Positions 38,160 through 48,509 of a stretch of 64,000 nucleotides of DNA are shown in pieces (the first letter of the stretch is position 1; every line of letters starts with the position of its first letter). The position numbers and the translations under genes are program-made. The DNA lies in NCBI GenBank assembly GCA_021464525.1, contig JADRCO010000010.1:1-64000 (forward strand). The letters are read 5' to 3'. The notes below the pieces were generated by a model. That model was not told the DNA's origin. It searched no databases and was given only the letters and a program-made list of their open reading frames with translations. Origin of the DNA: Rhizophagus sp. LPA8_4_AMF. Its lineage: Eukaryota; Glomeromycota; Glomeromycetes; Glomerales; Glomeraceae.

Positions 38160-39680
38160 CTAAAACTTAGAATAATAAGAAATAGCCTAGGATGACCCCC
38201 CTTTTTATAATAGACAAATAAGTAGTATGCTACCACTCCTAATACTAATAAAGGTAATTTATTACTCAATAACTACTGCTTTAAACCTAGGAAACTAAGA
38301 TACTTCTAGAAGAACTAAGGAAGGGGGGGTACCCTAGCCAGGTTTAGCAATAATGGAAGTACCAGTAGTAGTTCTTATTGAGGGGGAAATAGCCTAAAGA
38401 TAGACAAGATAAACTAGAGGAGCAGAAGCATAGCCTACCCAAGTTCTCTAGGTTGTTTCCCTAGTCTTGACTAACTTACTTATTTACTTTAGACATAATT
38501 GATAAATCAATGAAAAGGGAGAGGGAAGGACACTAATACACTTAATTAAACTAAGGAAGAAAGCTAGGACATAAGGGAGAGAGTAGACTAGTGGCACCTC
38601 TTCTCCTACCCCCTGGAAGTGCGTACCTATGGCGCACCAGGGGTTCCTAATTTAACCAACTTATGCAACCTAACCCAAGGCAATAAAGGGTGTGTATCTT
38701 CAGCAATCATTACCCTTAGCAACTACTCATCCGAGCCGTCTATCCTAACCAATACCTTAATTAATCAATTAATATCTCTCCTTATTTCTTAATATCACTT
38801 TTACTCATAGATTAGCTCTCCCATCCCTTCCTCTATCTCTCTTAAACTATCTCTTCTTCTCTATAACTTTATCTATCTTAAGCTATGACAACTAAGCAAC
38901 CTGTAGCAATTGTTGCTTTAGCAACTACCCCTCTCTTCCCCTTTCATCTATTCTTCCAACCTTCCCCTTAAGTGACAAAAGTTAGCAGTAGATTGGATAA
39001 ACAGTTTAGATGACCTACCCCTTAGTACTTAGAAAATTTAGAAAAATTAGTTGATGAAGCCAGGCAAGCAGATGGGGTTTCATTAGTTACATTTGTTGTA
39101 TTAATTGCTAGTACCCTTAGTAGTCTATTACTTATCTATTTATTCTCTGGTAAAGGGAGATAAAGCATTGTTTCATCTATTTGTTGATTGCTTAGTTCAC
39201 CGGGACGTGGTTAGGTGGTTCTTGGATTTTTAGGGTACCTTAACAAGCAACTCAATTCTTCTCGTACTCCTACTCGTCATAATGAGGATAATCAATAGAA
39301 TAACTATGGATATTACAGTATAAAGCAATGGTATTACCCTGAGGAATGGGAAACAAAGATAATATGGTTAGAGCTGTATTCTCGATCATAAAGAAAGGAA
39401 TGAAATTCTGTATGAAGAAAATAGTTTATGCCATTAAGTGATACTAGGAAATCGAGAAGGAAATCCTAATTCGAAATCAAAAGTGATATGGTTATAGAGA
39501 TTAATAAAGAGGAAATCACCTGGATAGAAATGACCAAGAGGGTGAATTTATAAGCAGAATTAAAACGTGACACCTCCGGGAAGAGGAATAGATTGATTAT
39601 GAATCTAGAAAAGATGGAGAAACTTTAGTTAAAAATTGAGTCCTAATGAGCTAATTTGAAAACTTAAAATTATAAAGGGT
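38160..39680. other. Long spacer upstream of atp9
   Basis: No confident gene. A family B hairpin lies at 38610-38643. Around 39035-39163 a short + strand frame (SLVTFVVLIASTLSSLLLIY) would give one membrane helix but lacks a clear start. The rest is low-complexity AT-rich sequence. Confidence 0.45.
38610..38643 (+). repeat. Double-hairpin element, family B
   Basis: CCCCTGG...CCAGGGG, nearly identical to the copy in rnl-i4. Confidence 0.88.
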
Positions 39681-39681
39681 G

Positions 39682-39697
39682 TGTTTATCAGTTCTAT
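39682..39697 (+). promoter_or_regulatory. Half of the candidate promoter motif, upstream of atp9
   Basis: TGTTTATCAGTTCTA matches the upstream block before rnl; the CGCAGCGAT partner is absent. A similar half site lies upstream of atp6. Confidence 0.35.
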
Positions 39698-39850
39698 TTA
39701 TACTTTAATAGTATTATAATCAGAAAGTATCCAATCATGGAAAGAACTATTTCCTAATGATGTGTTATATTTATCTAAAATTACCCTAGATTTTTCCTAA
39801 ATTAATTTTCCTAGAGTCCTAATGATTTGATTAGTAGGAAGGCTCTAAGA

Positions 39851-39890
39851 CCTGGTTCCACAGTTACGCTGCATGTGTAATAAGGAACTT
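39851..39890 (+). repeat. Degenerate family A double hairpin
   Basis: CCTGGTTCCACAGTTACGCT...AAGGAAC in the atp9 leader. Confidence 0.65.
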
Positions 39891-39902
39891 CACAAAACAA
39901 CT

Positions 39903-39928
39903 CTAGTTTCCTAGACGTCTTCGGCGAT
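39903..39928 (+). repeat. 26-nt direct repeat, copy 1, atp9 leader
   Basis: CTAGTTTCCTAGACGTCTTC plus GGCGAT, 20 nt before the atp9 start. An exact second copy at 40236-40261 precedes the GIY-YIG ORF. Confidence 0.85.
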
Positions 39929-39932
39929 ATGA

Positions 39933-40172
<240 letters not shown>

Positions 40173-40235
40173 TTACATTTCATCTAATTTAATTTCTTAA
40201 AATTCCCCCTTCTTTTCAGAAACTTAAAACCAAGA

Positions 40236-40261
40236 CTAGTTTCCTAGACGTCTTCGGCGAT
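40236..40261 (+). repeat. 26-nt direct repeat, copy 2, before the GIY-YIG ORF
   Basis: Exact match to 39903-39928. It lies 16 nt before the GIY-YIG start codon, so the endonuclease ORF may borrow the atp9 leader signal. Confidence 0.85.
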
Positions 40262-40277
40262 CAACTCAAATTCAGTT

Positions 40278-41063
40278 ATGACTATTATTTATCATGCTAA
40301 GCGTGTTTACCTTTCTCCTCTATCCGAGAGAAAAACAATTATTCTGGAAAACAGAAACTGTTCGGGAGTGTATGCCTTGATATGCAGAGTTAACAACAAA
40401 TTTTATGTAGGTAGCTCTACAAATTTAACCAATCGATTATTAGACTACATGCAACCTGCTTACCTTGCCCAACAGACTAATAGACCTATTTTGAGAGCCA
40501 TAGTTAAGTATGGTCTAATGAATTTTATTTTCGTTGTATTAGAAACTTGTAACGTGACAGACACGCTACAACGAGAACAATATTGGTTAGATCTCTTAGA
40601 GCCCGATTATAACTTAAGTCCCAAAGCTGGCAGCACTCTAGGGGTGACTATCTCGGAGGAGACTAAAGCTAAACTCAGATTAGCACACTTAGGTAAAACA
40701 CACACTCTTGAAACCCGTCTGCATATGTCTGAGACTAGAATGGGTTCAAATAATCCCTGGTTTGGCAAATCTCCTACCAAAGAGACTAGAACTAAAATGT
40801 CTGCTTCTAAACAAGGGGTTCTTAATCCCAACTTTGGTTTAATTCGCTCAGCTGAAACTTTAGATCGAATGCGTAAAAATCATCCTAACTCTAAAGCTAT
40901 TTACCAATATGCTACTGATCAAATTACTTTTATAGCTAAGTTTTATTCTGTTCGCCAGGCTGCTATCCTTACAGGTTTATCTAGAAATTACATTAGTCGG
41001 TGTCTTGCTTTAGGAACGCTAGCTCACGGAAAGTGGTTTTTTAGTTTTACTGCTCCCACCTAA
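40278..41063 (+). CDS. GIY-YIG homing endonuclease downstream of atp9
   Basis: 261 residues. The catalytic domain starts with SGVYALICRVNNKFYVGSST (GIY-YIG as GVY..YVG), then the conserved arginine in NLTNRLLDY and a glutamate in REQYWLDLLEPDYN. The C-terminal half carries NUMOD-type repeats (SEETKAKLRLAHLGKTHT, SETRMGSNNPWFGKSP, KMSASKQGVLNPNFG) and an HTH-like SVRQAAILTGLSRNYISRC for DNA binding. It is free-standing, not in an intron, and is flanked by atp9 and a duplicated atp9 3' scrap. That layout is known in Rhizophagus relatives, where such ORFs travel with a gene 3' end. Intact. Confidence 0.92.
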   Translation: MTIIYHAKRVYLSPLSERKTIILENRNCSGVYALICRVNNKFYVGSSTNLTNRLLDYMQPAYLAQQTNRPILRAIVKYGLMNFIFVVLETCNVTDTLQREQYWLDLLEPDYNLSPKAGSTLGVTISEETKAKLRLAHLGKTHTLETRLHMSETRMGSNNPWFGKSPTKETRTKMSASKQGVLNPNFGLIRSAETLDRMRKNHPNSKAIYQYATDQITFIAKFYSVRQAAILTGLSRNYISRCLALGTLAHGKWFFSFTAPT

Positions 41064-41112
41064 CTTCTTAAGATTTCTTATCTTTTACATACCATTACAT
41101 ACCTCTTTCCTT

Positions 41113-41155
41113 TGATGATGGCCTTCCTTCTTCTTTATGGTAATAATTACATTTT
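41113..41155 (+). pseudogene. Displaced 3' end of atp9
   Basis: GATGATGGCCTTCCTTCTTC plus TTTATGG repeats the last codons of atp9, followed by a similar AATTACATTT. It is likely the old native end pushed downstream when the ORF-bearing unit inserted. Confidence 0.8.
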
Positions 41156-41301
41156 ACCTTTTAATCCTTTCTTTTCTGTAAGATATTCATAGAGAGGGCA
41201 ACACTAAAGGTAGTAGTACAAGATTATCTAGGTCTTTGCTCATGTAGTAAACATGTCAGTAAATCCTAGCCTCCCCCCTGTTAGCCTACCCTATGGGGTT
41301 T

Positions 41302-41336
41302 GTTTTCCGTCGGGGGAATTACATCGACTAGGGAAA
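41302..41336 (+). repeat. Double-hairpin element, family C variant
   Basis: GTTTTCCGTCG...CGACTAGGGAAAC; same type as 1321. Confidence 0.75.
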
Positions 41337-41369
41337 CCTAGGAAAACTTGAGATGAAGTTTTAGCTTGG

Positions 41370-41456
41370 GACGGGTGGCTGAGTCTGGTTAAAGGCGCCC
41401 CACTTGAAATGGGCTAATGCTTATCGCATTCCAGGGTTCAAATCCCTGTCCGTCCG
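41370..41456 (+). tRNA. trnS2: tRNA-Ser (UGA)
   Basis: Acceptor GGACGGG/TCCGTCC, anticodon stem CCCA/TGGG with loop CTTGAAA, long variable arm, T-arm AGGG/CCCT. Confidence 0.88.
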
Positions 41457-41464
41457 AAATAGGG

Positions 41465-41655
41465 TTTCTATTAGCTCCTGTTCCTGTCTTATTCTTAACT
41501 CTTTTATATGGCCTAGAAATAGGTGTAGCACTTATTCAGGCTTATGTATTCGTCTAACTTACTTGTTCTTACATCAATGATGCTATTACGAAACATGAGG
41601 AACCTTCCTCTGCTACATCTTCTATTCAAAACACCCCCCTTAAACCTTTTGGCTT
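41465..41655 (+). pseudogene. Displaced 3' end of atp6
   Basis: Encodes a near copy of the atp6 C-terminus (LLYGLEIGVALIQAYVFV, then CSYINDAI) at clearly different DNA sequence from the intact gene at 44149. It ends with a CAAAACACCCCCC version of the 3' motif. It lies upstream of the intact gene, in front of a LAGLIDADG remnant. One in-frame stop is visible after YVFV. Confidence 0.8.
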
Positions 41656-41663
41656 AGCTAAAC

Positions 41664-42060
41664 GTGAATATTCTACTCTTGTTTTCTAATAAAACTTCTA
41701 AAAACTCCACATCTGTTGTCCTATGGGGTTCTAATCTCTCTTCTACTTTAGGTCTAAGGTATAGTAATAAATTACGAAACATAGTTTTCCTGCCTCCTTT
41801 CGTATATAGCATAGTTATTGGTCTTTTGCTCGGTGAAGGTTCCTTGGAACATAGGACAACGTTCTGTGGAACCAAGGTTGGTTTCAAAAAGGCAAGTTAA
41901 ACAAAAATGCTCGATTAGGTTTTAAACAGTCTGTCATACATATAGAATTTGCTTTTTGGGTTTACAATTTATTGGCACACTATTGCCAGTCTTTACCTTA
42001 CTCTACTAAATCTTCTTTGAATGGACAACTTTTTTTAGGAGTTTACCAGACTTAAAGCCA
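41664..42060 (+). pseudogene. Degenerate LAGLIDADG_2 ORF with inserted double hairpin
   Basis: VVLWGSNLSSTLGLRYSNKL is followed by VIGLLLGEGSL, the first LAGLIDADG motif. A family A double hairpin then interrupts at 41838-41877, after which the family pattern resumes (NARLGFKQSVIHIEFAFW). No second motif remains. A VVYGSNLSSTVGF cousin of the leader peptide lies after cox3 at 56255. Confidence 0.8.
41838..41877 (-). repeat. Double-hairpin element, family A, in a LAGLIDADG remnant
   Basis: GGTTCCTTGG...CCAAGG with core AACATAGGACAACGTTCTGT, right after the first LAGLIDADG motif. Confidence 0.9.
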
Positions 42061-42833
42061 TTATACAAAGATTACACGCATATAACCCTAAGTTTAACGT
42101 TAGCCACAGGACCAATAGGAATGATTAAAGACGAAATAAACCTAACATACCTTAAGAAAATGAAAGGATGTATAATCCATTTTGGATCTAAAGAAACGAT
42201 TGAAAAATCAAAGGACAAACATTAGAATGGAGATCCTATAGGACTAGACGATCGAATAAGAACTATATTGAAATATGCCAGGAACAAAGTGCCAATAGAG
42301 GAGCTAATATAGATGAAGCCATTAATTATGTAATCAAGTATCAAAAAATGGGATTTGAAGTATATCTATGCCTTGATATAGCCCACTATTATATAGCAGG
42401 AAATGATCTACATAAGCTATTAGAATACGTCAAGAATGATGTAACACAATTGATTCACTTAAATAATGTGCCAGAAAATATTGCATTTGGAGGAAATCAT
42501 GATAGACATGAAAAGTTATATAAAGGCAAGCTTGACAAGAAATTACTTCAAGAAATAATTTGATCAGGAAAGCCATTAATACTTGAAACACCAATGGAAG
42601 GGATAGAGCAAGACATTAAATATGCCAATAATTTATATGAGAATGATGAAATAGATGGTGAAATAGAAGCCATGTATATGAGAATTGAAGAAGCCAATGT
42701 ACAAGATGAATGGACTGAATTTATCCAAAGAATTCAAGAATGTAACGATATAACATTAGAAACTATTGAATGTTCATGCGGAGCAATGTTCCCAGATAAT
42801 ACACAATTTATTGAACATTGGACAAATAATTAA
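42060..42833 (+). mobile_element. Virus-like fossil: endonuclease IV-like gene remains
   Basis: Pieces match the AP endonuclease family 2 (endonuclease IV) TIM barrel: GCIIHFGSKETIEKS, then VYLCLDIAHYYIAGNDL (metal-binding D and H as in CIDTCHAFAAGYDL), IHLNNVPENIAFGGNHDRHE (cf. LNDSK..DRHE) and PLILETP. The gene is broken. Endonuclease IV homologues occur in bacteria, yeast and several large DNA viruses, but not usually in mitochondrial DNA. Base composition resembles the retropepsin-like block at 36652. Origin uncertain. Confidence 0.55.
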
Positions 42834-42853
42834 CAGAAATACACAGCAAATAT

Positions 42854-43519
42854 ATGTACATAGAAATATCATCAGCATTAGTAAATCGAATTGGAATAAC
42901 CAATAGGATAAGGAATCTAGCACAACCAATAATGGTACAAGCAGTTACAGGACAAATTACCTTTAATCAATACCTTAACAGAGATGATAGTAGACACCAA
43001 CCAACACAAGTTAATATTCAATTTTCACATGTGGAGTTACCAATTATGTCAACAAGTCAAACACCAGTATTAATTACCACAGATACAATGGAATGGTATA
43101 AAATTGGATTTGGAACCATTAGAGCATTTGAAATGAGAATAAATATTAAAGAAAATCAAAGCAGAACTTATGAAGAGCTATTTCTTAAAGGAGAAGTAAC
43201 TGGAATGTATCAATTCAATGTAGTGATAAGCAATCTTTATAGAGAAGCAGGATATACTGGAGGAGCAAATCCATGGAGACAAGATCAAATCAGACATCAT
43301 TATTTGATGAAACTACCAGGAGAAAGATTAAGAGAGGAAACCCTTAGAGGAAAGATTCAAGCATGGATAAATCAACAACATTTAGATAATCCAAATCAAC
43401 CAATAGACACTTTCCCAACGTTACAAGCAGTTATGAATAGAACAGAGCAATTATCATCAGTTCATCCCCTGCCTAAGAAGTCAAGGAAGATAGCCTACCC
43501 TAACTACTCCATAACCTAG
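42854..43519 (+). mobile_element. Virus-like fossil: open frame of unknown viral or element type
   Basis: 221-residue frame directly after the endonuclease IV-like remains. The opening (IEISSALVNRIGITNRIRNL then AQPIMVQAVTG) loosely recalls N-terminal regions of plant pararetrovirus polyproteins, but I cannot confirm this. Polar, no membrane segment. It appears whole as a frame; the surrounding element is broken. Confidence 0.35.
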
Positions 43520-44148
43520 TATATCTAGCTTCTCTAAATACCTAGTAGACTAAGCAAGCATAGAATTACCCAACTAGCTGAGTAATTAAGGATAAGTAGC
43601 TTAGGAAGGGAAGGGGTAAACCTAAGTCTATTACCAGATGAGGAAAAGGAATCCATTGTCTTAAGTTTCTACTATATCGTTACCTTAAGTAATAATGAGA
43701 GTCCCCTCTTTCCCTTTAAATATTTTAATGTCACTAACTATCTAAGAAGGTTATTTATTTATGTCTCTCAGGTTATCTTATGTTAGATGTAGTTGTAGTT
43801 ATGGACTGATTAAAAAGTAAGGGTGAGAATTTCTTATCTAAAGAACCCCGCTTTAATTGTCTGAAGTACTACTTCCCGCAGGCGAGTAATAGTGGTTACC
43901 CCTTTAAGGAGCGTAGCTTATTTGTAGTGGGAGATTGATTACTATCTTAGCCTTAGGCTTGGTTAACTTCAGTTGTCCTAGGTTTCTATTCTGTACTAAT
44001 TTTCTCTAGAGATAGGGTTAGAAACCTGTATTGTATTGAGGCTTTATCAGATCTTAAATGATGATGCGTCTATCAGTTCGAAATTGTTTTTATATTATAA
44101 TCTAATTAAGTATCCGAAACACGGAAATTAAATATTTAGTTAACAGCA
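43520..44148. other. Spacer upstream of atp6
   Basis: No gene recognised. A half promoter-like motif lies at 44067. Confidence 0.45.
44067..44078 (+). promoter_or_regulatory. Half of the candidate promoter motif, upstream of atp6
   Basis: GTCTATCAGTTC, similar to the atp9 and rnl upstream block, about 80 nt before the atp6 start. The CGCAGCGAT block is absent. Confidence 0.3.
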
Positions 44149-44928
44149 ATGATTTATAATCCTCTAGAGCAGTTTGAGATTGTTAAGTTTATAGCAATGG
44201 AAGGACCTCTTTTTGGATATATACAAATTGGGCTGACTAATATAGGCTTTTATCTGTTACTGGCCTCACTCTTCCTAATTTTTCAACACCTATTATATAA
44301 TAAAGAGGGAGTGTTAGGGTTGGGTAATACATTAATGCTTTGTATAGAATCTCTTTTTGGATTTATACTTCAACTAGTAAAAAACCAAATTGGACCTAAA
44401 GGACAGCCATATTTTCCTGCTATTTATTCTCTGTTCTTATTTATATTATTTCTAAACTTAATAGGTCTTATCCCCTATAGCTTTACTGCTACAGCTCACT
44501 TTGCTTTAACCCTAGGTTTTAGTTCTACCATTTTATTAGGGGTCACTCTTTTAGGTTTACACCTTCACGGACTCCACTTCTTTTCTCTTTTTGTCCCTGC
44601 TGGGACTCCACTACCTTTGGTTCCCCTGTTAGTTTTAATTGAAAGTGTCTCTTACTTAGCTAGAGCTTTTTCATTAGGTATTCGTTTAGCGGCCAATATG
44701 TTAGCTGGACATATTCTTCTGCATATAATTTCTAGTTTTTCTTGGAAGTTCATTACTGGTTCTCTGCTTGGTATAATCATGATACCTCTTCCTTTACTTT
44801 TCCTTACTCTGCTTTATGGACTCGAAATTGGGGTTGCCCTTATTCAAGCCTACGTTTTTGTCTTACTAACATGTAGTTATATAAATGATGCTATTTCTCT
44901 GCATTCAGAAAATTCCCCTTCTACTTAA
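44149..44928 (+). CDS. atp6: ATP synthase subunit 6 (a subunit)
   Basis: F0 stator subunit forming the proton half-channels, 259 residues. The N-terminus MIYNPLEQFEI is typical of fungi; the essential arginine lies in SLGIRLAANMLAGH; the C-terminus has GLEIGVALIQAYVFVLLTCSYINDA. It ends HSENSPST, with the AAAATTCCCC motif inside the last codons. A diverged copy of its 3' end lies 2.5 kb upstream at 41465. Confidence 0.97.
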   Translation: MIYNPLEQFEIVKFIAMEGPLFGYIQIGLTNIGFYLLLASLFLIFQHLLYNKEGVLGLGNTLMLCIESLFGFILQLVKNQIGPKGQPYFPAIYSLFLFILFLNLIGLIPYSFTATAHFALTLGFSSTILLGVTLLGLHLHGLHFFSLFVPAGTPLPLVPLLVLIESVSYLARAFSLGIRLAANMLAGHILLHIISSFSWKFITGSLLGIIMIPLPLLFLTLLYGLEIGVALIQAYVFVLLTCSYINDAISLHSENSPST

Positions 44929-45116
44929 TACCAAAGAACTGTTGTCCTTTTAAAGTAGTTTTAACAAGCAGCTCCAACTACGGAAACCAGGGTAGAGAAG
45001 AACAACTAGTGCTAAGGACTGGTATAGTCTTGGACAACTTAGAAGGACAAAGGTAAGCTATAGTTATACTTAAAGGTTAGAATAGAGAAAGGTTGAAAAA
45101 GGGCCCTTCTAGGTAA

Positions 45117-45151
45117 GTTTTCTAAGTCGATGAAATTCCTTCTTAGAAAAC
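45117..45151 (-). repeat. Double-hairpin element, family C
   Basis: GTTTTCTAAG/CTTAGAAAAC around TCGATGAAATTCCTT; identical to the rns copy at 59748. Confidence 0.9.
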
Positions 45152-45272
45152 AAAACTCTTCTAGAAGTAGAGAAGGGAGGAACTCTTTTTAGTTTTCCAC
45201 TTTGTGTAGTTCTTATTAGGAGTAAGTTGAGGGCACTCAAAGGAATTATATCTATTGAAAAAATAAACCAAA

Positions 45273-45306
45273 GTTTTCCTAGGGATGTAATTCCCCCGAC
45301 GGAAAA
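45273..45306 (-). repeat. Double-hairpin element, family C variant
   Basis: GTTTTCCTAGGGATGTAATT...CGACGGAAAA; reverse of 1321. Confidence 0.75.
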
Positions 45307-45368
45307 GAAACCCCTGGGGAAAGTTTCCTTAGAAGCAACAAGTCGACTTAGAAAATGGAGGAAAGTCA

Positions 45369-45406
45369 CCTGGGCTAAAGCAGGCTCTAGCCTACGGAGA
45401 CCAGGG
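45369..45406 (+). repeat. Double-hairpin element, family D, nad2 leader
   Basis: Same unit as 387, ending about 20 nt before the nad2 start codon. Confidence 0.88.
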
Positions 45407-45427
45407 CAAACCCTTGTAACTTGAGCA

Positions 45428-46966
45428 ATGCTATTATTATCTATTTTACTTTTTTCGGCCGTTGTGCCTTTAACTTCCGTTCACATGAGTTCTCATGTTT
45501 TCAATAGATTAGCCATCTTAGTATTACTCTATTCCTCGGTATTGGCTTGGAACACGCTTTATTTAGAGCCAATAGGTGTAGGTCTAGGGATCTATGGTGG
45601 ACTATCTCACGTCACTTTACTCTCTCAAGCATTTGATACCTTTATCTTAGCCTGTGCTTCCATTATTCTGCTTCTTGGTTCTGGTTCTGTTACTAGCCAA
45701 CGGTTTGAATCTATTACCAAAGGCAAAGTAGCTGAATACCCTCTAATTATCTTTTTCACAACTCTAGGTATGAGTTCCCTTGTTTCTAGTAGTGATTTGG
45801 TCACTTTCTTTTTATCTATAGAGCTACAAAGCCTTGCTCTCTACATTCTTGCTACAATTTACCGAGACTCTGAGGCAGCAACATCTGCTGGTCTAAAATA
45901 TTTTCTAGTAGGTGCACTCTCTTCTAGTTTGATTCTGCTAGGATCCTGTCTACTTTATGGGTTAACAGGGGTTTCTAATTTTGAAGGTGTATTTCTTTTG
46001 TGCTCAATGGCTATAGCCAATAGTGGAATCCATATAGCTCTAGTTATTATAGGTATTGCCCTACTATTCAAGGTAGCTGCTGCTCCTTTCCATAATTGGG
46101 CTCCAGATGTTTATGACGGGGTGCCAACTATTGTGACTACATGGCTAACTATAATGCCAAAGGTTGCCATTCTTGCCTTCTTAGGTGAGTTCCAGGGATT
46201 TACCCATTTAGGTAGGATTTACGAAACCACCTATCCGATTTGGCCCAATATTCTCCTAATTAGTGCACTACTATCTCTAGTTATTGGTAGTCTACTTGGC
46301 CTAGCTCAATACCGAATAAAACGTTTGCTAGCTTATAGTACGATTTCACACATGGGCTTTATTCTATTAGCTCTAGCTATCAATACTCCAGAGGGTATAG
46401 AGGCTTATCTTTTCTACCTAGTGCAGTACGTGCTTACGAGCACCAACATCTTCTTTGTGTTACTAGCCTTTAGTAATCATCCTTATGAATCCTGGAATAC
46501 ACCATCTTCTGCTGGCTTATCACTCTCTGATAACACTGAGCTGTCCAAAAAACCACAGATCTTATACCTTTCTCATATTAGCCGAAACTCTAATATCCTC
46601 TCAAATCCTGCGTTAGCCCTAACCTTCGCTATCACCCTCTTCTCCATGGCAGGAATACCTCCAATGATAGGTTTCTTTGCTAAACTAATGGTGATTTACT
46701 CAGCTACCCACAGTGGCTACTTGTTTTTAGCAATTATAGCAATTCTAGTTAGCGTAATTAGTGCAGCCTACTATCTTCGAGTTATTCGTGTCATCTTCTT
46801 TGATACTTCTCAGTTCACCGAAACTCCTGCTTGGTGGGTTCGTCCTAATGGTAATAATTCTATGATTATAGGGACTCTAACTCTATTGATTTTACTCTTC
46901 ATTGCTAATCCCCTACCAATACTAAACTGCCTGCACCTTCTGGCTCTTTCTCTATTCTACTGGTAA
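45428..46966 (+). CDS. nad2: NADH dehydrogenase subunit 2
   Basis: Proton-pumping complex I subunit, 512 residues. Recognised by [70 protein letters not shown] and [15 protein letters not shown]. Its UAA stop overlaps the nad3 ATG by one base (TAATG), the usual fungal nad2-nad3 arrangement, so the two are probably on one transcript. No intron. Confidence 0.97.
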   Translation: MLLLSILLFSAVVPLTSVHMSSHVFNRLAILVLLYSSVLAWNTLYLEPIGVGLGIYGGLSHVTLLSQAFDTFILACASIILLLGSGSVTSQRFESITKGKVAEYPLIIFFTTLGMSSLVSSSDLVTFFLSIELQSLALYILATIYRDSEAATSAGLKYFLVGALSSSLILLGSCLLYGLTGVSNFEGVFLLCSMAIANSGIHIALVIIGIALLFKVAAAPFHNWAPDVYDGVPTIVTTWLTIMPKVAILAFLGEFQGFTHLGRIYETTYPIWPNILLISALLSLVIGSLLGLAQYRIKRLLAYSTISHMGFILLALAINTPEGIEAYLFYLVQYVLTSTNIFFVLLAFSNHPYESWNTPSSAGLSLSDNTELSKKPQILYLSHISRNSNILSNPALALTFAITLFSMAGIPPMIGFFAKLMVIYSATHSGYLFLAIIAILVSVISAAYYLRVIRVIFFDTSQFTETPAWWVRPNGNNSMIIGTLTLLILLFIANPLPILNCLHLLALSLFYW

Positions 46967-48075
46967 TGTTAGTTTTCTTCATCTTGTTCGTTCCTCTATT
47001 CGTGCTAATTCTTTTAGGGGTAAACATGTTGGTTGCTACCAATAACCCTGACTCTGCTAAAATGGCGCCTTATGAATGTGGAATGCCCCCAGCTTCTGAT
47101 GCCCGTCATAAATTCCAAATTAGTTTCTTCCTTGTTGCTATCCTCTTCTTAGTTTTTGATTTAGAAATACTCTTTCTCTATCCTTTAGTTGTTTCTCTAT
47201 ATTATATATCTTCCTTTGGCTTTTGGGTAGCTATGGTTTTCATCCTTCTTCTTACGGTCGGTTTCATTGCTGAGTTAGCCTCAGGTGCTCTGGATTACGC
47301 TAAACATAGTACTAAAACTTCTTCTTCTCAAAATTCCCCCAGCGGAAAGCTACCTAACGGGATACGCTTTTATTCTACCTCTTCTGATAACTCCTCAGGA
47401 CCAACAATGAACGGAAGGCGTAAACGTGATAAGGGTAATCCAAAATATACTCCTGAATATAAAATTCATCAGTCCTTAACACCATTTCAAGCTGAAGTCC
47501 TAATAGGAATACTTTTAGGGGATGGATGCATTCCAGCTACTATCTCAAAATTAGGAGGTTATCGTCTAACCATTCGTCATTCAATGGTACAATTTGACTA
47601 TTTGCAGCATCTCAACGAGCTTTTTGAAGCTTTTGTCGTGCAGCCTCTATTTTTAGGTTCTAACCTAGACCCTCGTACAAAGAAAACCTATACCTGGTGT
47701 CATCTACATACTCTCTATTTTTCTTGTTTTGCTCACTACCGTACTTTGTTTTATAATGAAAAAGGGGTTAAAATTATACCAGCTAATATTGGCGAGCTAC
47801 TAACCCCTGTAGGATTAGCCTATTGGTTTTCTGATGATGGTTACTTCCATAAGGCTTCAGGTGGATTATACCTTTCTACTAATTCTTTTTCTTTAGCAGA
47901 GGTTGAGCTGCTAGTTGAGGTCCTTAAGAAAAACTTTGATTTGGACTGCAAGGCGCAGAAGTGTGGTTTAAAAGACCAGAGGGTTCTTTATTTTCATCCT
48001 TCTCAGGTGGATAAATTCCAAGCTCTGGTTGCCCCTCATATCCATAATACCCTTAAATATAAACTAGGGCTATAA
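46966..48075 (+). CDS. nad3: NADH dehydrogenase subunit 3 fused in frame to a LAGLIDADG endonuclease
   Basis: Residues 1 to about 120 are nad3 ([48 protein letters not shown]), a complex I membrane subunit. An SSSQNSP linker follows, encoded by the AAAATTCCCCC motif, then about 240 residues of a LAGLIDADG_2 enzyme with [12 protein letters not shown] and [10 protein letters not shown] motifs, ending [10 protein letters not shown]. There is no stop between them, so the endonuclease may be made as a fusion and cut off, or started at an internal ATG (47407). A diverged second nad3 3' end follows at 48077, so the fusion probably replaced the native end. Confidence 0.93.
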   Translation: MLVFFILFVPLFVLILLGVNMLVATNNPDSAKMAPYECGMPPASDARHKFQISFFLVAILFLVFDLEILFLYPLVVSLYYISSFGFWVAMVFILLLTVGFIAELASGALDYAKHSTKTSSSQNSPSGKLPNGIRFYSTSSDNSSGPTMNGRRKRDKGNPKYTPEYKIHQSLTPFQAEVLIGILLGDGCIPATISKLGGYRLTIRHSMVQFDYLQHLNELFEAFVVQPLFLGSNLDPRTKKTYTWCHLHTLYFSCFAHYRTLFYNEKGVKIIPANIGELLTPVGLAYWFSDDGYFHKASGGLYLSTNSFSLAEVELLVEVLKKNFDLDCKAQKCGLKDQRVLYFHPSQVDKFQALVAPHIHNTLKYKLGL

Positions 48076-48076
48076 T

Positions 48077-48265
48077 TGATTGTGAAATACTCTTCCTTTA
48101 CCCTCTTGTTATATCCTTATATCATATATCTTCCTTTGGTTTCTGGGTTGCAATGGTCTTCATTCTTCTTCTTACTATTGGTTTTGTTTACGAACTAGGT
48201 AAAGGCGCACTTGACTATGCCAAAGACTCTTCTTCTCCTACTCAAAATTCCCCCCCCCCAACCTA
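48077..48265 (+). pseudogene. Displaced 3' end of nad3
   Basis: Encodes [20 protein letters not shown] onwards to GALDYAKDSSSPTQNSP, parallel to the end of intact nad3 but with many silent and some amino-acid differences. It includes the CAAAATTCCCCCC motif. It has no start and is probably the original nad3 end. Confidence 0.85.
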
Positions 48266-48500
48266 ATGATAAACTATCTATTAAGGTATTATTCTACCTC
48301 CCCCCCGGCAGGCGTACCTATGCCGACCCGGGGGTCCTCTTTTCCTGACGATCTTTTCGAATTAACCTCAGATGGTAAACGTAGACGAGAGAGAGGAAAT
48401 CCTAAATACACCAGAGAGTATAAGGCTAATCTCAGTTTAACAGCTTTTCAAGTTGAAGTCTTAGTAGGATTACTCCTAGGAGATTCTTTTTGTTTTTAGT
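48266..48500 (+). pseudogene. 5' scrap of a second nad3-type LAGLIDADG ORF
   Basis: KRRRERGNPKYTREYKANLS then LTAFQVEVLVGLLLGDS matches the start of the endonuclease fused to nad3 ([16 protein letters not shown]...[10 protein letters not shown]). It stops at the first LAGLIDADG motif. A family B hairpin is inserted at 48302-48334. It shows that this kind of unit hit the nad3 end twice. Confidence 0.8.
48302..48334 (+). repeat. Double-hairpin element, family B
   Basis: CCCCCGG...CCGGGGG with core GCGTACCTATGCCGA; same type as 12173 and 55992. Confidence 0.88.
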
Positions 48501-48509
48501 TTTTCTAAA

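Larger units (their letters stand above)
44929..45427. other. Spacer atp6-nad2 rich in hairpins
   Basis: Holds family C copies at 45117 and 45273 and a family D copy at 45369; no gene recognised. Confidence 0.55.
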
